Shown: positions 1-5,457 of the stretch, piece after piece
Layout of the letters: each line of letters opens with the position of its first letter
Numbering within the stretch: the stretch's first letter is position 1
Source: Bacteroidota bacterium
GTDB lineage: Bacteria > Bacteroidota > Bacteroidia > Bacteroidales > Prolixibacteraceae
Assembly (NCBI GenBank): GCA_030691295.1
Contig: JAUYEQ010000185.1
Span: 1-7,534, forward strand
DNA length: 7,534 bases
Reading direction: 5' to 3'
Notes under the pieces: generated by a model
What the model was told of the DNA's origin: nothing
Database searches by the model: none
What the model saw: only the letters and a program-made list of their open reading frames with translations
Position numbers and translations under genes: made by a program

Positions 1-58
1 TTCGGATCACAGATTCATATTTCAGAAGGTTTAGAAGGTGTCAGAATAATAAATTGCT

Positions 59-88
59 TTTGATTCCTGCCATAAAGAATTAAATTTG
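59..88 (+). promoter_or_regulatory. Bacteroidota-type promoter of the first gene
   Basis: A TAAATTTG box (81-88) fits the Bacteroidota -7 consensus TAnnTTTG. A TTTG (59-62) lies 18 bp upstream, close to the usual 19-21 bp for the -33 element. Transcription would begin near 92-95, leaving a leader of about 10 nt before the ATG at 104. This helps choose the start: the in-frame TTG at 86 lies inside the -7 box and would be upstream of the predicted transcript. The box match is seen directly; its activity is inferred. Confidence 0.5.
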
Positions 89-103
89 CTTAAAATAGAT
101 AGT

Positions 104-1567
104 ATGGCAGAAATACAACCATTGGAACATTTTAAAGCAGAAAACTTCAAATACTCTCATTTTATGCAGTTCGAAAAACTATTCAACAACAGCTCCGACA
201 GTCTAAAGCTGAAATTCCTGCATGGCATTATCCAGCACAATGCTAACCTTCAAAGTGCATTTGCCAATTTCATTCAATCGGAACAAAATGACACAGAAAC
301 ATTCCCGATGAAGAAGTTTATGGAAATTATTTCGTCAACAAAAGAAAAGTACCAGCATGATTTCGAGACTGTTGACTTTGAGAATCCCGACTGGGATAAT
401 TACCATGCGCCTCATTCGGGCTACATCGAGGATTGGGAAGCATACCAACAGGCAAGCGAACAGGAAATTGAATCAATTTTCAATTCTTTTACATCTGATG
501 CTATAAACAAAATTTTAGCTCAGAAGCCCGTGGAACTTGCTGCCATGCTCATTGGGTTGTACGAAGCCACCCAGGATGCAGAAATTGATGACGATAATGG
601 AACTTTTGACGATGTAAACGAACATCTGTTAATCGAATTCAGTTCAACACTTCAAGCTGTTACCGACAAGCTAAAAATTGCCGGTATTTCTGAAAAATCT
701 GTGTGCGAGGCTTTCAAAAAATTTACCGGATATACCGATGCTGAGTACCCGGGAAATCCACATTTTGCAGGTTATTTCGAACATTTTTTTCTTGCCCTTG
801 CTGAAAAATCGACAGATGCAAATCAAATTTTATCAATTATTGACAAATCAACCATTGAGCGGCAATCGGTGCCAGAACTTATTCTTCTGCTCCATAGAAA
901 TTCTGGCAATAAATCCGAATGGTTGCAGTCAGCGACTCAGTTTTACCTCATCAACAAAGAGGTTGCAAAACAGTTGCTTCAATTTTATTTCGAATCAGAT
1001 AAACTTCATTTTGTAAAAACAGCCAAAGAACTGTTTACTTCCGACAAGCGGTTTTGGGCGGATTTTCTTAAAGATTACATAATAACAGAAATCGACAGAA
1101 AGCTATATGTCGATGTTTTTTATCAGCTTACCACCGATACGGAAGATATTAATCATTATATGAAAATACGGGAATACCTTACCGAGACCGATTTAAACAG
1201 GCTTATTGGAGAATTTACCTGGAACAAGGTATTTCCGGTGCGTATTCTTGAAGTGGAAAAACGATACGAAAGCATAAAAACAATTGTAGAAAAAAATCAA
1301 GACGACTGGCATTATACGGAGTTAATCCGGCCTATTTTGGGAATTTATACTGAATTTTGTTTTCAGCATATTAAAAACAAGGCAGTTAAAACCATTGAAA
1401 ACCAAAGGGGGAGAGACATTTATGAACGAATTTCCAGTTGGCTTAAATTGGCTCAGGAAATACCAGGATTTGATACTGAAAAACGTGATCTGATTTTACA
1501 GCTTTACAACCACAAGCCCAATCTGCCAGCATTAAAAGATGAAATGCGAAAGGCGAAGTTAGTGTAA
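104..1567 (+). CDS. Uncharacterised helical protein resembling the C-terminal region of SWIM zinc-finger family proteins
   Basis: I do not recognise a named family with certainty. The 487-residue product has no signal peptide or membrane segment and looks like a cytoplasmic alpha-solenoid. A very acidic patch (about residues 159-172, with DAEIDDDNG) follows a helix with KPVELAAMLIGLYEAT. The C-terminus (about 435-460, RGRDIYERISSWLKLAQEIPG) is a basic-aromatic helix pair. From memory, both segments resemble the helical region downstream of the zinc site in SWIM-family proteins, but no CxCx(n)CxH SWIM motif is present, so a partner may supply it. The ATG at 104 is preferred to the TTG at 86, which falls inside the promoter box. 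A gap of 42 bp to the UPF0158 gene on the same strand, with no clear promoter, suggests co-transcription. That this is a real gene is very likely; its function is unknown. Confidence 0.85.
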   Translation: MAEIQPLEHFKAENFKYSHFMQFEKLFNNSSDSLKLKFLHGIIQHNANLQSAFANFIQSEQNDTETFPMKKFMEIISSTKEKYQHDFETVDFENPDWDNYHAPHSGYIEDWEAYQQASEQEIESIFNSFTSDAINKILAQKPVELAAMLIGLYEATQDAEIDDDNGTFDDVNEHLLIEFSSTLQAVTDKLKIAGISEKSVCEAFKKFTGYTDAEYPGNPHFAGYFEHFFLALAEKSTDANQILSIIDKSTIERQSVPELILLLHRNSGNKSEWLQSATQFYLINKEVAKQLLQFYFESDKLHFVKTAKELFTSDKRFWADFLKDYIITEIDRKLYVDVFYQLTTDTEDINHYMKIREYLTETDLNRLIGEFTWNKVFPVRILEVEKRYESIKTIVEKNQDDWHYTELIRPILGIYTEFCFQHIKNKAVKTIENQRGRDIYERISSWLKLAQEIPGFDTEKRDLILQLYNHKPNLPALKDEMRKAKLV

Positions 1568-1609
1568 AAATTTGATAATTTTATTCTCGAAATAATTAAA
1601 ACTGTCGTT

Positions 1610-2401
1610 ATGGATGCCCAGCAACTGTTAAACGGAATACTTCCCATTCTGCATTCGGTAAAAGAGGATAAAGAAAAACTTCAAAGAATTCTTGATTTTC
1701 TACTCGAAGAGATTTATGAAAATCCAATAGAAGAGGAACCGAAAGTTCCCGAAAAATATCGTGAACTGGTTAAATCCATAGCCCAAAATATCGATTGCGG
1801 ATCGGTTTGCTTCATTAATCCCGAAACGTTGGAAGTAGAAGAGATACCTAAGACGATGCTCGACGATCCTTATGAATACAAGATGCATACCGGTACCGAC
1901 AGCGATCAACAAACCTTTTTACATGAAGATTGGGAAACGTATATCAGATTTGACCCCAGGGAATCACACGAATCGTTTGGCATCATGGAAGGTTTTATTG
2001 ACCAGCTAAACGACAAAACCCTAAAGAACAAACTTCAGAATGCTCTGAATAACCGCAAGCCTTTTGCCAATTTTAAAAATATTATTGAAACCTCAAGCTT
2101 CAGACAAGTCTGGTTTGATTACAAACAAGGCCAACTTGAAAAAATGGTTTGGAAAGAGCTTGCCTACGAACTTGAACATCTTGAGGAAAATATCAAGAAA
2201 TATTGCGAAGAAATTAACGGCTTATATAACGACGATGGCACCAAAATTGACCCCGATTCGGTACCTGTACCCGGCCTTTGTTTCATTTGCCGGAAACACC
2301 AAATTGACGACTGGGACGAAAACCTGCTTTGCCTGATGAACCGCAACGATCAGCGCAATGAATCTGATTTTGAATGCGGGGCTTTTGAAAAGATCTGCTA
2401 G
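1610..2401 (+). CDS. UPF0158 family protein with a C-terminal four-cysteine motif
   Basis: The central part (about residues 58-180) matches the UPF0158 family as I know it. It has a CFINPETLEVEEI strand, then an IRFDPRESHESFGIMEGFI segment, LNDKTLKNKLQNALNNRKPFANFK in pieces, and a closing VWFDYKQGQLEKM. The family has no established function. This copy is longer than a bare UPF0158 domain. It has a charged N-terminal helix (1-45) and a C-terminal extension with C224-x2-C227-x13-C241-x14-C256, interspersed with NRNDQ and FECGAF, which could hold one zinc ion. The last residue, C263, is an extra cysteine. No signal peptide is seen, so it is presumably cytoplasmic. The ATG at 1610 lies 42 bp after the preceding stop, consistent with a two-gene transcript. 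The family call is firm; the zinc site is inferred. Confidence 0.88.
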   Translation: MDAQQLLNGILPILHSVKEDKEKLQRILDFLLEEIYENPIEEEPKVPEKYRELVKSIAQNIDCGSVCFINPETLEVEEIPKTMLDDPYEYKMHTGTDSDQQTFLHEDWETYIRFDPRESHESFGIMEGFIDQLNDKTLKNKLQNALNNRKPFANFKNIIETSSFRQVWFDYKQGQLEKMVWKELAYELEHLEENIKKYCEEINGLYNDDGTKIDPDSVPVPGLCFICRKHQIDDWDENLLCLMNRNDQRNESDFECGAFEKIC

Positions 2402-2450
2402 ATTGCACATAAGCATCAGCTGCTTCGAACAACTTGGAGGTATATCCGGA

Positions 2451-2492
2451 GGAGCGGGGGCTCCCTTCGACACGCTTCGCTGCTCAGGGAGC
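2451..2492. terminator. Hairpin-forming element between convergent genes, possible two-way terminator
   Basis: GCTCCCT (2460-2466) pairs with AGGGAGC (2486-2492). Inside, GA/TC, CA/TG and GC/GC pairs continue the stem with small bulges around a TTC loop, giving about 13 bp in total. A competing 5-bp hairpin pairs GGAGC (2451-2455) with GCTCC (2460-2464) around GGGG. The element sits between the UPF0158 gene and smpB, which converge, so it could end transcription from both sides, although no T-run follows on either strand. The core reading CCCTTCGACACGCTTCG resembles a repeat that I recall as common in intergenic DNA of many bacteria. It could therefore be a dispersed repeat instead of, or as well as, a terminator. 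Confidence 0.4.
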
Positions 2493-2501
2493 GGCACTCC
2501 A

Positions 2502-2536
2502 GTCTTCCGTCTTCCGTCTTCCGTCTTCGGACTTCG
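2502..2536. repeat. 7-bp tandem repeat, GTCTTCC type
   Basis: There are three perfect GTCTTCC units (2502, 2509, 2516), then GTCTTCG (2523) and GACTTCG (2530). The register continues weakly on both sides (CACTCCA at 2495, CACTATT at 2537), and the downstream side runs into the smpB stop codon at 2539-2541. The array lies in the convergent spacer next to the hairpin element and is richer in G+C than the flanking genes. Confidence 0.85.
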
Positions 2537-2538
2537 CA

Positions 2539-2997
2539 CTATTCCTTCCTCGCACGATCCATTTCCCTTGTCGCGTCTTTCAGTTTCAGGGTTTCGCGTT
2601 TGTCGAAGGTCTTTTTCCCTTTGGCAAGCGAAATTTCCAGTTTGGCCAATCCACGATCATTGATAAATAGTTTGAGTGGTACAATGGTAATCCCGCCTTC
2701 CTTGGCTTTTTTCTGAATCTTAGTCAGTTCTTTCTTGTGCAACAGTAGTTTGCGGTCGCGTTTGGCAATGTGGTTGTTGCAGGTTCCTAATTCGTATTCG
2801 GAGATATGCATGTTCCTGACGTACAATTGGGTTCCCACAAAAGAACAGTACGAATCTACCAAACTGGCTTTTGCACCGCGGATAGATTTTATTTCGGTTC
2901 CGGCCAGTTGTATTCCGGCGTAAAAGTTTTCAATGATCTCGTAATCAAAGAATGCCTTTTTATTTTTGATGCTTATGTTTTGTTGTTTGCGTACCAT
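2539..2997 (-). CDS. smpB: SsrA-binding protein SmpB
   Basis: SmpB binds tmRNA and delivers it to ribosomes stalled on mRNAs that lack a stop codon, so that the nascent protein is tagged and the ribosome is freed. The 152-residue product has the full family pattern. It has an N-terminal [29 protein letters not shown] (33-51), [10 protein letters not shown] (62-71), [15 protein letters not shown] (76-90) and [11 protein letters not shown] (101-111). A lysine-rich segment, [11 protein letters not shown] (125-135), leads into the basic C-terminal tail, which folds as a helix in the mRNA channel. The length is normal and nothing is missing. The start is the ATG at 2995-2997, with an A/T-rich leader and no Shine-Dalgarno sequence. 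It lies 61 bp downstream of fic on the same strand. A 7-bp-period repeat occupies the leader, and another overlaps the stop codon. No ssrA (tmRNA) gene is visible in the window. Confidence 0.97.
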   Translation of the reverse strand: MVRKQQNISIKNKKAFFDYEIIENFYAGIQLAGTEIKSIRGAKASLVDSYCSFVGTQLYVRNMHISEYELGTCNNHIAKRDRKLLLHKKELTKIQKKAKEGGITIVPLKLFINDRGLAKLEISLAKGKKTFDKRETLKLKDATREMDRARKE

Positions 2998-3010
2998 TTT
3001 AAAATTTATT

Positions 3011-3038
3011 ATTGATGAATGACGATTGATGAATGTCT
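3011..3038. repeat. 7-bp-period repeat upstream of smpB
   Basis: An 11-bp sequence, ATTGATGAATG, occurs twice (3011-3021 and 3025-3035) with a 3-bp spacer ACG, a 14-bp period. Read as heptads it is ATTGATG, AATGACG, ATTGATG and AATGTCT. ATTTATT at 3004-3010 is in register as a degenerate unit. The clear array ends 13 bp before the smpB start codon, so it lies in the smpB leader or promoter. ATGAATG (3029-3035) is also inverted at 3053-3059 (CATTCAT), next to and overlapping the fic stop codon. Confidence 0.75.
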
Positions 3039-3058
3039 TGTGTCCTGAAGATCATTCA

Positions 3059-3826
3059 TTATTTGAGCATCGAAATTTCTTTTTTCAGGAATTTGGAATA
3101 TTGCGAATACATAAAATCGAAGAAAGGTTGTTCCGTTTCTTTCGCCCGAGCAGCTTCCAGAGCGTTGATGTATTTGATGCGATCCTGCTGAAAAACGATC
3201 GAAAGTGGTAATCCCAAATATGCCTGAATGTAATTCATCAGCAATCTGGAAGTACGACCGTTTCCATCGCCAAAAGGATGAATGCTTACCAACTGAAAAT
3301 GAACATGAAAAGCAAGATCGCATTTTTCTGCAAAAGTATTGGCTGTATTCAGCTTTTCATTGGTTTCCTTACAAAGCTGAGCGACCATTTCCGGCACTTT
3401 TTTGTAATCAGGGAAAGTCCTTGTTCCGGCCCGAACCGTACCAAAGCGGAATTCGCCTCTGGCAATATTGTAATTTCCCAAAGCCGTATTTACTTCACCT
3501 CCTGTATTCTTCATCACCAAAGCACTTATTTCCTGAAGGAACTCCGGACTTAGCTCTCGTTTTTTCTCGGCTTCTCCCACCACAAATTGTAAGGCATGAA
3601 AATGATCTACAACCATTAAATGATGATCGAACGGTTTATTGGTTGCCGGTTTGCCATATTCAAGCAAATTAACAACCTGCGATTCGGTCAGTGTACTTCC
3701 TTCGATGCTGGTTGAATGATGCGTGATGGCATAATACGAGTACTTCCCGAAATCAATCATTCCTTTCGAGCGAAACCGGTAATCTGATATCAACGCTTCA
3801 ATTTTTGTGGTGTCCATGAGTTTCAT
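3059..3826 (-). CDS. Fic domain protein, probable protein AMP-transferase with its own inhibitory motif
   Basis: Fic proteins transfer AMP (some transfer other nucleotide phosphates) onto hydroxyl side chains of target proteins. The signature HPFGDGNGRTSR lies at residues 183-194 of a 255-residue product and matches HxFx(D/E)GNGRxxR in full, so catalytic His183 and the phosphate-binding loop are intact. STSIEG (38-43) fits the inhibitory motif (S/T)xxxE(G/N). Its position in front of the Fic core is that of a class II, self-inhibited Fic protein, which explains the lack of a separate antitoxin gene. FRFGTVRAG with the following TFPDYKKVPE (about 127-146) is likely the target-binding flap region. 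No DNA-binding domain or secretion signal is seen. I chose the ATG at 3826. A longer reading to 3997 would run antisense through miaA, and its first 57 residues do not look like Fic; the ATG at 3817 is also possible. The target protein cannot be told. Confidence 0.9.
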   Translation of the reverse strand: MKLMDTTKIEALISDYRFRSKGMIDFGKYSYYAITHHSTSIEGSTLTESQVVNLLEYGKPATNKPFDHHLMVVDHFHALQFVVGEAEKKRELSPEFLQEISALVMKNTGGEVNTALGNYNIARGEFRFGTVRAGTRTFPDYKKVPEMVAQLCKETNEKLNTANTFAEKCDLAFHVHFQLVSIHPFGDGNGRTSRLLMNYIQAYLGLPLSIVFQQDRIKYINALEAARAKETEQPFFDFMYSQYSKFLKKEISMLK

Positions 3827-3838
3827 GAATAAATTCGG

Positions 3839-3871
3839 TTTCAAAATTAACAATTTAAAACTGTATTTTTG
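3839..3871 (+). promoter_or_regulatory. Candidate miaA promoter
   Basis: TATTTTTG (3864-3871) matches TAnnTTTG. TTTC (3839-3842), one base from the -33 consensus TTTG, lies 21 bp upstream. The predicted transcription start is near 3875-3878, giving a leader of about 17 nt before the miaA ATG at 3894. The promoter region overlaps the candidate fic -7 box on the other strand. Confidence 0.45.
3842..3849 (-). promoter_or_regulatory. Candidate -7 box of the fic promoter
   Basis: On the minus strand this reads TAATTTTG, a match to the Bacteroidota -7 consensus TAnnTTTG, 15 bp before the fic ATG at 3826. No TTTG is found at the right spacing for a -33 element; the nearest is 27 bp upstream. The promoter would be weak or need an activator. 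It supports the start at 3826 over the longer reading. In an A/T-rich spacer an 8-mer match may be chance. Confidence 0.35.
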
Positions 3872-3883
3872 ATCTTCAAAAAT
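3865..3883. promoter_or_regulatory. Inverted repeat over the miaA -7 box, possible operator
   Basis: ATTTTTGA (3865-3872) and TCAAAAAT (3876-3883) are perfect 8-bp inverted arms around a 3-bp TCT centre. The left arm coincides with the -7 box and the right arm covers the predicted start of transcription, 10 bp before the ATG. That is where a repressor could bind. The A/T-rich composition makes a chance palindrome plausible. Confidence 0.3.
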
Positions 3884-3893
3884 TTCAGGAAAC

Positions 3894-4829
3894 ATGCACA
3901 ACGAGAAATACAATTTAATCACCATACTCGGCCCAACGGCTTCAGGAAAAACGGCGGTAGCAGCCAAAGTTGCATCGGTGCTCGGTGGAGAAGTCATTTC
4001 TGCCGATTCGCGACAGGTTTATCGTGGCATGGACCTCGGAACCGGTAAAGATTACGCCGATTATTTGGTTGACGGGAAACCGGTTCCGTATCACCTGATC
4101 GATATTGTTGACTCGGGCTACGAATACAATGTATATGAATACCAGAAAGATTTTCTGCGCGTATTTTCTGAAATTTCCGATCGCCAAAAGTTACCGGTGA
4201 TGTGCGGCGGAAGCGGATTGTATTTGGAAGCCATACTGAAAAACTACAAGCTGATTCAGGTTCCGGTGAACGAAGCGTTGCGCGAAAGTCTGGATGACAA
4301 ATTACTTTGGGAACTGACCGAAATTCTTAGATCGTACAAGAATTACCTGCACAATCAAACCGATACGGAAAGTTCAAAACGGGCGATTCGTGCCATCGAA
4401 ATCGAAGAATACTATTTAACTCATCCTGAAATTGATACGGGAATGCCCGAAATCAGGAGTTTGGTGGTTGGGGTGAAATTCGACCGTGATTCGCGCAGGA
4501 AAAGGATCACCATCAGATTGGAACAGCGGTTGAAAGATGGAATGCTGGACGAAGTGCAGCGTTTGCTCGACAGCGGATTAACTCCGGAACAATTGACTTA
4601 TTACGGTCTGGAATACAAATACATGACGCAGTACCTGACCGGACAACTCACTTTTCAGCAAATGTTCGACGGATTAAATGTGGCCATTCACCAGTTCGAC
4701 ATGCGGCAGATGACCTGGTTTCGAAGAATGGAAAAACAGGACATTGATATTCATTGGCTGGATGGATACATGCCGTTGGATGAGAAGCTAGAAACAATTC
4801 TGAACTGGTATAACAATCCTCATTTGTGA
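3894..4829 (+). CDS. miaA: tRNA dimethylallyltransferase, divergent Bacteroidota form
   Basis: MiaA transfers a dimethylallyl group from DMAPP to N6 of A37 in tRNAs that read UNN codons. The 311-residue product has the P-loop GPTASGKT (13-20), DSRQVYRGMDLGTGKDY (38-54) with the likely catalytic Asp38, PYHLIDIV (65-72), GGSGLY (105-110), YYGLEYKYM (236-244) in place of the usual GYxE region, and RQMTWFRR (271-278). The stretch that in standard MiaA reads roughly DPxxAxxIxPxDxxRxxRALEV is degenerate here: HNQTDTESSKRAIRAIEI (153-170) keeps only the RAIRAIE end. This fits the second MiaA paralogue that some Bacteroidota carry, so a more standard copy may exist elsewhere. The ATG at 3894 follows a weak purine-rich CAGGAA. 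The gene is divergent from fic and its stop overlaps aroK. Confidence 0.92.
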   Translation: MHNEKYNLITILGPTASGKTAVAAKVASVLGGEVISADSRQVYRGMDLGTGKDYADYLVDGKPVPYHLIDIVDSGYEYNVYEYQKDFLRVFSEISDRQKLPVMCGGSGLYLEAILKNYKLIQVPVNEALRESLDDKLLWELTEILRSYKNYLHNQTDTESSKRAIRAIEIEEYYLTHPEIDTGMPEIRSLVVGVKFDRDSRRKRITIRLEQRLKDGMLDEVQRLLDSGLTPEQLTYYGLEYKYMTQYLTGQLTFQQMFDGLNVAIHQFDMRQMTWFRRMEKQDIDIHWLDGYMPLDEKLETILNWYNNPHL

Positions 4830-5326
4830 GTTGTCAATAACTCAATCACCTGATCAGGTTTTATTTCGCTGCCTTTCAGAATGTATCTGGCTTTTTCGTA
4901 GAAGGGACGTCTTTTCAGCATCATCTCGTCAATGAAATGGTGCAGTTCGTCGGGTGATTTCCCTTTGATGATGGGACGTTCTGTTTTTGCATGAATCAGG
5001 CGGCTGACCAGCGAATCGGTATCCACATCCAGAAAAATACAGAAACCGGTATTGTTCATCACGTCCATGTTGTCGAAAAAACAGGGAGCGCCGCCACCTG
5101 TCGCCACAATTACATCATCGAAAGTGGATACTTCATGCAGTACATTTTGTTCTTTCCTGCGAAATTCAGCTTCGCCTTCCTCTTTAAAAATCTGTGGAAT
5201 TGTCCGGAAATATTTCTCTTCCAGAAAAGTATCCAGATCAATAAAAGTAAGGTTTAAAGTAGCGGCCAGCTTTCGTCCCAAAGTCGTTTTCCCGCATCCC
5301 ATGTAGCCGATTAAGTATATTCGCAT
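4820..5326 (-). CDS. aroK: Shikimate kinase
   Basis: Shikimate kinase phosphorylates shikimate with ATP at the 3-hydroxyl, the fifth step of the chorismate pathway to aromatic amino acids, in the cytoplasm. The 168-residue product has the usual length and all hallmark sites. These are the Walker A loop GYMGCGKT (7-14), FIDLD (28-32) with Asp30 and Asp32 for Mg and shikimate, FRRKE (55-59) with the shikimate-binding Arg56, ATGGGA (75-80), the lid segment TERPII (115-120) with Arg117, and RRPFYEKA (139-146) with the conserved Arg near the nucleotide. The ATG at 5324-5326 has no Shine-Dalgarno sequence. A 7-bp-period array ends 6 bp upstream of it. The 3' end overlaps convergent miaA by 10 bp. 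The gene lies 131 bp after parC on the same strand. Confidence 0.97.
   Translation of the reverse strand: MRIYLIGYMGCGKTTLGRKLAATLNLTFIDLDTFLEEKYFRTIPQIFKEEGEAEFRRKEQNVLHEVSTFDDVIVATGGGAPCFFDNMDVMNNTGFCIFLDVDTDSLVSRLIHAKTERPIIKGKSPDELHHFIDEMMLKRRPFYEKARYILKGSEIKPDQVIELLTTHK
4848..4866 (+). terminator. Possible weak terminator for miaA inside the aroK 3' end
   Basis: The perfect palindrome ACCTGATCAGGT (4848-4859) is followed by TTTTATTT on the plus strand, 19 bp after the miaA stop. As RNA it gives only a 4-bp stem with a GATC loop, so it would be weak. The bases also encode KPDQV near the end of aroK, so the pattern may be coincidental. Confidence 0.22.
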
Positions 5327-5332
5327 TTTACA

Positions 5333-5367
5333 GTTCCAGGTTTCAAGTTCAAAGTTTCAAGTTCCGC
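5333..5367. repeat. 7-bp-period repeat upstream of aroK
   Basis: Five consecutive heptads, at 5333, 5340, 5347, 5354 and 5361, each begin with GTT. The unit GTTTCAA occurs at 5340 and 5354, giving an 11-bp perfect direct repeat, GTTTCAAGTTC, with a 14-bp period. The array ends 6 bp before the aroK start codon and so lies in its leader or promoter. No convincing TAnnTTTG box was found here on the minus strand. The nearest is AAACTTTG, inside the array. Confidence 0.75.
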
Positions 5368-5398
5368 TTTGTCTATCGTTGTAGAATTTCTTTTTCTT

Positions 5399-5440
5399 AT
5401 TGGATATTGGTTATTCGATATTGAACATTGGATATTCCAT
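5399..5440. repeat. 7-bp-period repeat downstream of parC
   Basis: Six consecutive heptads (5399, 5406, 5413, 5420, 5427, 5434) all begin with ATT. ATTGGAT appears as units 1 and 5, and the others differ from it at one to three positions. The array begins 17 bp after the end of parC. It is separated from the GTT-type array near aroK by about 30 bp of pyrimidine-rich sequence. Confidence 0.75.
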
Positions 5441-5457
5441 CAAAATAAACTCATTCG

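Noticed and set aside
1..81. Tail of an upstream gene (open to a stop at 61-63 in frame 1 and to 79-81 in frame 3)
   Set aside because: Open stretches of 20-26 codons are expected by chance, and neither translation shows recognisable sequence.
86..103. TTG start for the first gene
   Set aside because: It lies in the -7 box and upstream of the predicted transcript. The ATG at 104 is a better start.
1571..1583. Separate promoter for the UPF0158 gene (TAATTTTA)
   Set aside because: The last base of the box is wrong and no -33 element is at the right distance. Co-transcription from the upstream promoter is simpler.
2358..2670. Plus-strand reading frames across the convergent spacer
   Set aside because: They are made of the GTCTTCC repeat, the hairpin element and antisense smpB, and have low-complexity Ser/Arg/Pro content with no homology signal.
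3205..3672. A 155-codon plus-strand frame inside fic
   Set aside because: It is fully antisense to a well-conserved Fic domain and shows no recognisable protein features.
3827..3997. A 57-residue N-terminal extension of the Fic protein
   Set aside because: It is antisense to the start and P-loop region of miaA, does not resemble Fic sequence, and would pass through the likely promoter region. The ATG at 3826 fits the family.
5333..5440. CRISPR array
   Set aside because: The units are 7 bp and contiguous with no unique spacers, and no cas gene is near.
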